From the NCBI RefSeq assembly GCF_023273895.1, contig NZ_CP096883.1, positions 1,054,001 through 1,118,000 of the forward strand: 64,000 nucleotides of DNA. The letters run 5' to 3'. Below, piece after piece: positions 63,954 to 64,000 of this stretch. How positions within the stretch are numbered: the first letter of the stretch is position 1; each line of letters begins with the position of its first letter. Source of the stretch: Sphingobacterium sp. PCS056. GTDB lineage: Bacteria; Bacteroidota; Bacteroidia; Sphingobacteriales; Sphingobacteriaceae. Position numbers and translations under genes: made by a program. The notes under the pieces were generated by a model, which worked only from the letters and a program-made list of their open reading frames with translations, had not been told where the DNA came from and did no database searches.

Positions 63954-64000
63954 ATGGAAAAAGGTACGTTATTTTTAATTCCAGTTCCACTTAGTGAACA
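63954..64000 (+). CDS. Start of a tetrapyrrole-methylase-type SAM methyltransferase (RsmI-like), cut by the window
   Basis: Only 15 full codons are visible: MEKGTLFLIPVPLSE. The pattern G-x-L-x-L-I-P-x-P-L is the conserved first strand of the RsmI-like TP-methylase family, and Bacteroidota carry such a paralog with this opening. The ATG follows a good -7 box. The identity rests on this short stretch alone. Confidence 0.55.
   Translation, partial: MEKGTLFLIPVPLSE

Overview
The window reads as chromosomal DNA of a Bacteroidota member, most likely family Sphingobacteriaceae (Sphingobacterium-like). The pointers are AT-rich DNA, promoters of the Bacteroidota type (-7 TAnnTTTG), few Shine-Dalgarno sequences, the lineage gene gldH, a DUF4295 protein beside rpmG/rpmB, an Oar-type TonB receptor, futalosine-pathway mqnD and bacillithiol bshC. 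No phage, insertion sequence, CRISPR array, rRNA or tRNA was seen. Almost every convergent gene pair is separated by a long perfect hairpin with A/T flanks on both sides.

Layout. 0-15.6 kb: a truncated conserved gene, a lipoprotein amidase, gcvP, a large TonB receptor, bshC, rimO-ftsY, the rpmB-rpmG-DUF4295 ribosomal operon, a small membrane gene with recO, a DUF2752 pair and a cold-shock gene. 15.7-20 kb (plus strand): SIMPL, DUF4112 and DUF4359-like genes, truC, an uncharacterised gene and gcvT. 20-29.2 kb (minus): small membrane genes, rhodanese, a GNAT/M20/SPOR cluster, secA, and surE-mqnD. 29.6-33.4 kb (plus): an AEC transporter and kduI-DUF4861-kduD. 33.4-41 kb: a secreted FGE-like gene, DUF2314, yicC-gmk-nadD, a CAP protein, two dedA genes and dnaN. 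41.2-46.4 kb (plus): holB-ricT-gldH-lpxK and two Spy-like genes. 46.5-53.4 kb: dnaA, dxs, scpA, thiL and nadA. 53.4-55.3 kb: a 1.9-kb AT-rich region without genes. 55.3-64 kb: nadB-gamma carbonic anhydrase, an Ig-like lipoprotein, mnmG, an ABC-F gene, apaG and the start of a tetrapyrrole-methylase-type gene.

The most striking signal is the 1.9-kb gap between the divergent genes nadA and nadB. It carries a perfect DnaA box and several one-mismatch boxes, at least five copies of an iteron-like repeat (consensus about TATCGCATTCTAAANGCGT), and a second 24-bp direct repeat. dnaA, dnaN, scpA and mnmG lie nearby. Two parS-like palindromes (core CACGTGAAAC) sit just upstream of mnmG, 6 kb away. Genes to its left run mainly leftward (36 against 21). 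I read this as the likely chromosome origin, with a partition site beside it. GC skew of the full chromosome would decide.

Metabolic themes are NAD synthesis (nadA, nadB and nadD in three separate units), glycine cleavage (gcvP and gcvT, unlinked), unsaturated uronate catabolism (kduI/kduD), menaquinone by the futalosine route, envelope biogenesis (lpxK, secA, dedA, amidase, SPOR) and the translation/tRNA genes (rimO, mnmG, truC, L28, L33).
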